Assembly: GCA_015258715.1 (NCBI GenBank)
Contig: JABZHR010000006.1
Span: 17,896-81,895 of the forward strand
Length of the DNA: 64,000 nt
Reading direction: 5' to 3'
Source of the DNA: Atopobium sp.
GTDB lineage: Bacteria > Actinomycetota > Coriobacteriia > Coriobacteriales > Atopobiaceae
The position numbers and the translations under genes are program-made. This document shows, piece by piece, positions 61,646 through 64,000 of the stretch (position 1 is the first letter of the stretch; every line of letters starts with the position of its first letter). The notes beneath the pieces are model-generated. The model saw only the letters and a list, made by a program, of their open reading frames with translations. It had not been told where the DNA came from and searched no databases.

Positions 61646-61721
61646 GGGCTCATGGCGCAACGGTTAGCGCAGGGGACTCATAATCCCTGGGTTGGGGGTT
61701 CAAATCCCTCTGGGCCCACCA
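61646..61721 (+). tRNA. tRNA with CAT anticodon (Met or Ile2)
   Basis: 76 bases with encoded CCA. Acceptor GGGCTCA/TGGGCCC, anticodon arm GGGGA-CTCATAA-TCCCT giving CAT, T arm GGGGG-TTCAAAT-CCCTC. First acceptor pair is G-C and the anticodon stem lacks the three initiator G-C pairs, so it is an elongator Met or a lysidine-type Ile tRNA; sequence alone does not decide. Confidence 0.93.
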
Positions 61722-61731
61722 AATACACATG

Positions 61732-61744
61732 TGGCGAGAAACCC
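61732..61744 (+). repeat. Exact 13-mer motif copy (TGGCGAGAAACCC)
   Basis: Left arm of the inverted motif pair after the CAT-anticodon tRNA; the other arm, TTTCTCGCC, is at 61751-61759. Confidence 0.9.
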
Positions 61745-61769
61745 TTTGGTTTTCTCGCCATTTCTTTTA
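61732..61769 (+). terminator. Terminator built from two inverted copies of the motif
   Basis: TGGCGAGAAACC (61732-61743) pairs with GGTTTTCTCGCCA (61748-61760, one bulged T) and is followed by TTTCTTTT. Both arms are copies of the window-wide motif, head to head. Confidence 0.8.
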
Positions 61770-61861
61770 CCGAAACACTCTACCGTTCAATGATTCGATT
61801 ACTTAATTTATATAAAAGACGGGTACAATAGCCAAAGTGATATTTGATAGATAGGGGATAT

Positions 61862-62239
61862 ATGACTCCTGAGACTCGCAAAATGAAGCTCTTTAGTCTG
61901 GCGCTTTTGATTGGCGGACTTTTAGGTCTCGTTAATGTTGCGGTTCTTGTAATTGGTGCTGGCCCATCAATTGATTCCGCTCTACTTTTGCTTGCAAGTA
62001 TGATCTCACTTCTAACTGGTGGTTATGCAGCTAGAGAGGCTAATGTACCTAATAGAGCTGCAGCTGCTTATCCCATGATTTTTGGATCATGCGTTGTATT
62101 AGCCGCTATTGTTGTTGGACAGTTGGTGCTTAAACCATCTGTTACCTTGCAGTTTATTGAGCTGTTTGCGCTATTGGCAATGGCAAGTGCTGTTGCTCGA
62201 GGATCTCATAAAGTTAAAAAGTCTCTTGAAGCCAAGTAA
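61862..62239 (+). CDS. Small integral membrane protein, unknown
   Basis: 125 residues, four likely helices (LFSLALLIGGLLGLVNVAVLV, SALLLLASMISLLTGG, MIFGSCVVLAAIVVGQL, FIELFALLAMASAVA) with a basic tail. GGGG before ATG 61862; the frame is open further upstream but has no start with a site. A TACAAT -10-like box is at 61824-61829. No family recognised. Next gene has a similar make-up (four helices, basic tail), so they may be a paired membrane unit. Confidence 0.75.
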   Translation: MTPETRKMKLFSLALLIGGLLGLVNVAVLVIGAGPSIDSALLLLASMISLLTGGYAAREANVPNRAAAAYPMIFGSCVVLAAIVVGQLVLKPSVTLQFIELFALLAMASAVARGSHKVKKSLEAK

Positions 62240-62321
62240 ATTATTTTGTTGACGTCGTTTTATTGTTCTAGCTCCTCTTGTGTACGTTTTTTCTCTGTGA
62301 ACTGACTTGTTGGGGGTTTGT

Positions 62322-62729
62322 ATGGATCGTGGAACTAAGTTGATGATGGCGCTTTCCTCTATGCTTGGTGCGCTGGGCGTTGCTGGAATTGTCATCTTTG
62401 CCTTCTCAGTTGGCTATGGTCGTTTCTCTTCAAGCATGATTGTGCTTCTGTTGTGCAGCTTAATGGCAGTTTATTGCTGCTATATTCTTCAGAAATGCAT
62501 CAGCTTGGCTAAAGACTTTGAGAAAACCCACGGCATTGTCCGTCTTGTTGCTGGTATTGAGCTCATTCTCTTTACCATTGAATGGGTTTTTGTCTCGCAG
62601 CTTTCATCTCAGCCTATGGTAATTACGCCACTGATTCTTCAGCTTATCTTCCTGGGAATTATTCTTGTTCAGATGAATAAAGCTGTGTCTACGTATTCAC
62701 CTTCAAAAAAGTCAAAAGCTAGAAATTAG
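62322..62729 (+). CDS. Small integral membrane protein, unknown
   Basis: 135 residues, four likely helices (ALSSMLGALGVAGIVIFAFSV, MIVLLLCSLMAVYCCYILQK, IVRLVAGIELILFTIEWVFV, VITPLILQLIFLGIILVQM) and a Ser/Lys tail. ATG 62322 after GGGGG. Unknown function; 82 bases after the previous gene with no terminator between. Confidence 0.75.
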   Translation: MDRGTKLMMALSSMLGALGVAGIVIFAFSVGYGRFSSSMIVLLLCSLMAVYCCYILQKCISLAKDFEKTHGIVRLVAGIELILFTIEWVFVSQLSSQPMVITPLILQLIFLGIILVQMNKAVSTYSPSKKSKARN

Positions 62730-62760
62730 CGTCATTGTTTGTTATTATTGCAAGTCGTTC

Positions 62761-62835
62761 GGGCGATTGGCTCAGGGGTAGAGCACTTCCTTCACACGGA
62801 AGGGGTCGCTGGTTCAAATCCAGCATCGCCCACCA
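62761..62835 (+). tRNA. tRNA-Val (anticodon CAC)
   Basis: 75 bases with encoded CCA. Acceptor GGGCGAT/ATCGCCC, anticodon arm CTTCC-TTCACAC-GGAAG giving CAC, T arm GCTGG-TTCAAAT-CCAGC. TATTAT at 62743-62748 fits a -10 box. Confidence 0.96.
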
Positions 62836-62844
62836 TAGAAATTT

Positions 62845-62871
62845 AAAGGCCTAGGTAACTGGGCCTTTTTT
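62845..62871 (+). terminator. tRNA-Val terminator
   Basis: AAAGGCC (62845-62851) pairs with GGCCTTT (62862-62868) followed by more T. Confidence 0.75.
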
Positions 62872-62966
62872 GTTAGTACTTAGTTACAGTAATGACTAAT
62901 ATTTATTGCCAAGCGGAAATCTTAAAGCTTCCCTTATATACTTGAGCCCTAGGAAAGGGGAGATGT

Positions 62967-63359
62967 ATGACAGATTCAACTAACAATTCCAGCGCTCTTA
63001 ATCCAGTCGAGCAGTTTGATATGTATGTTGCTCACGTTGGCATTAACGCAAGCAATGCGGACGAGGCAGAAAAGATTGCCAACCTGTTTACCGCTCTTAT
63101 GGGACTTCCAACTATTGAGCAGCCACCCTCATTTTTTGCAGGGACCCTGGTAGAGGTCATGAAACAAAATGGCCGAGGCACAAAGGGTCATATTGGCTTC
63201 CACGTTAACAACATCCCATCTGCCGAGAAGTACTTTGCAGGTCGTGGCTTTGAAATCGATGAGTCATCTAGAAGGCTTAATCCAGATGGCAGTACGTTTT
63301 TGGTCTATTTCAAAGACGAGATTGCTGGCTTTGCTATTCATCTCACCATGGATAATTAG
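62967..63359 (+). CDS. VOC-fold (glyoxalase-like) protein
   Basis: 130 residues. AHVGINASNADEAEKIANLFTALMG, FFAGTLVEVMKQNGRGTKGHIGFHV and FLVYFKDEIAGFAIHL follow the two beta-alpha-beta-beta-beta modules of vicinal oxygen chelate proteins. The middle block E-V-M-K then R-G-T-K-G-H-I recalls, from memory, VOC domains fused behind KDPG-type aldolases in some Gram-positives, so it may act with the aldolase at 7119 (inference). GGGGAG before ATG. Confidence 0.7.
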   Translation: MTDSTNNSSALNPVEQFDMYVAHVGINASNADEAEKIANLFTALMGLPTIEQPPSFFAGTLVEVMKQNGRGTKGHIGFHVNNIPSAEKYFAGRGFEIDESSRRLNPDGSTFLVYFKDEIAGFAIHLTMDN

Positions 63360-63390
63360 GCTATTCCATCAATCTTATTGACGATTTTTT

Positions 63391-63431
63391 GGCGAGAAGA
63401 TCTTTCAAGTAGAGGGGTCTTCTCGCATTTT
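63391..63431 (+). terminator. Terminator-like hairpin from motif copies
   Basis: GCGAGAAGA (63392-63400) pairs with TCTTCTCGC (63418-63426), then ATTTTG. The left arm is an exact GGCGAGAA copy and the right arm a one-base variant (TTCTCGCA). The loop is 17 bases. Located after the VOC gene. The next 160 bases are very AT-rich and hold no gene; an ATGATA/TATCAT repeat near 63536-63554 may be part of the next promoter. Confidence 0.6.
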
Positions 63432-63599
63432 GTGTGTGAATGGATAGGGAATAGCTGTTTATAGCTAATTCTTATTGTTGACGATATGAAAATTTAATAA
63501 ATTGCAATTTAGAATGCAGTTTATATTCATTTTAATGATATTTTCTTTTATCATTTGATTTGGATATTTGTAATCCTTTATGGATTTGGAAGGTTTGAA

Positions 63600-64000
63600 G
63601 TGAAAAAGTTCAAGTGTGTAGCAGCGTTAATTTTAGTTGCACTATGCTGCGTAATTGTCATTGGAGTTCCAAAGTTTGCGCTTGCAGAAGCAGCAGTTCA
63701 AAATCAGCTCACGGTTAATGTTACTGATGACTATTATGGTAAACCTGTTGATGGCGTAACAATTACCGTGACTAATACAGTTACCGGTACCAACGCTGCA
63801 ACTATGATTACTAACCAAAACGGTAGAGCTCAGACTAGCCTTGCTAACGGAAGTTATAAGGTTGAGCAGACAACGTTTAAAGCTGGATATGTTATTGATC
63901 ACACAGCTAAAAACGTGACTTTCTCCGCTCCTGCTGGTAGTAATGGCGATCCTCAGACCATTAACTTTGAAAATGTCCATATTATGGGCCAGCTTTATGT
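63600..64000 (+). CDS. Secreted CnaB-like surface protein, N-terminal part, cut by window edge
   Basis: Open frame of 133 codons to the edge, GTG start after GGAAGG. Signal peptide: KKFKC, a hydrophobic core (VAALILVALCCVIVIGV) and an ALA-E cleavage site near residue 29. The mature part, QNQLTVNVTDDYYGKPVDG then VTITVTNTVTGTNAA and NGSYKVEQTTFKAGYV, reads like a CnaB/prealbumin-type beta-sandwich used in Gram-positive adhesins and pili. Anchor and full length are outside the window. Expected LepB substrate. Confidence 0.8.
   Translation, partial: MKKFKCVAALILVALCCVIVIGVPKFALAEAAVQNQLTVNVTDDYYGKPVDGVTITVTNTVTGTNAATMITNQNGRAQTSLANGSYKVEQTTFKAGYVIDHTAKNVTFSAPAGSNGDPQTINFENVHIMGQLY

Noticed and set aside
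61530..62835. tRNA-associated genomic island at the three tRNAs
   Set aside because: No integrase, direct repeats of tRNA ends or composition shift between them; only the far right end looks accessory.
1929..63399. Motif as a Chi-like or FtsK-orienting site
   Set aside because: Such sites are strongly biased to one strand of a replichore; here the two orientations are nearly equal, so this reading is less likely.

Overview
The window is a dense bacterial chromosome segment with about 63 protein genes, four tRNA genes and a tryptophan leader peptide. Base composition looks like 45-50% GC by eye. Gene content and style (pyruvate formate-lyase, pyruvate phosphate dikinase, GlyQ/GlyS pair, TrmFO, fused ECF ATPase, many GTG/TTG starts, Actinobacteria-like SOS box and Trp leader) suggest a small fermentative actinobacterium of the Coriobacteriia, most like the Atopobium/Lancefieldella group. 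That placement is inference from gene content, not from a search.

Layout. 1-934: pflB, cut by the window edge, reading left. 1309-1890: 5-formyl-THF cyclo-ligase. 1958-8821: shikimate/chorismate genes on the minus strand (aroB, aroA, aroC, chorismate mutase, aroE-aroK fusion, and a dehydroquinase fused to a PTS EIIB domain), interrupted by a plus-strand KDPG-type aldolase. 8933-12649: tRNA-Arg, a CtpE-like P-type ATPase and a zinc-ribbon membrane protein. 12788-20801: cyclophilin, a TPR membrane protein, then mreB-mreC-mreD-mrdA-rodA, the rod-shape wall-synthesis machinery. 20805-25333: a DUF697 protein, a radical-SAM protein with its DUF2344 partner, rplU and rpmA. 25453-29028: a three-gene ECF transporter behind a Trp-Trp-Trp leader peptide and attenuator. 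29098-32486: obgE, nadD, yqeK, rsfS. 32497-33831: dinB, inverted, with an SOS-box-like site. 34019-36515: rpsP-khpA-rimM-trmD-lepB. 36549-44226: glyQS, a half-length PPDK-regulator homologue, ppdK and dgt. 44340-50902: rplS, rnhB, yraN, comM, dprA, trmFO and a Xer recombinase. 51174-61455: rpsB-tsf, pyrH-frr, uppS-cdsA-dxr-rseP-ispG and proS. 61530-64000: three tRNAs, two small membrane proteins, a VOC-fold protein and the start of a secreted CnaB-like surface protein.

Most of the window is housekeeping. Three things stand out. (1) A short motif, core GGCGAGAA / TTCTCGCC and full form TGGCGAGAAACCC, occurs 32 times by my eye count (five times as the exact 13-mer), in both orientations, inside and between genes. 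Two sites pair it head to head in terminator-like hairpins. This is how DNA-uptake sequences behave in Neisseria and Pasteurellaceae, and the window carries comM (two copies inside it) and dprA. (2) A tryptophan-type ribosome-mediated attenuator appears to control an ECF transporter rather than a biosynthetic operon, which predicts a tryptophan (or precursor) importer. (3) A PTS EIIB domain that keeps its phosphorylatable cysteine is fused through an acidic linker to type II dehydroquinase, suggesting a possible link between sugar uptake and the shikimate pathway.

Genes are mostly tightly packed with 1-11 bp overlaps, so translational coupling is likely in the aro, ecf, trmD-lepB, yraN-comM and pyrH-to-ispG groups.
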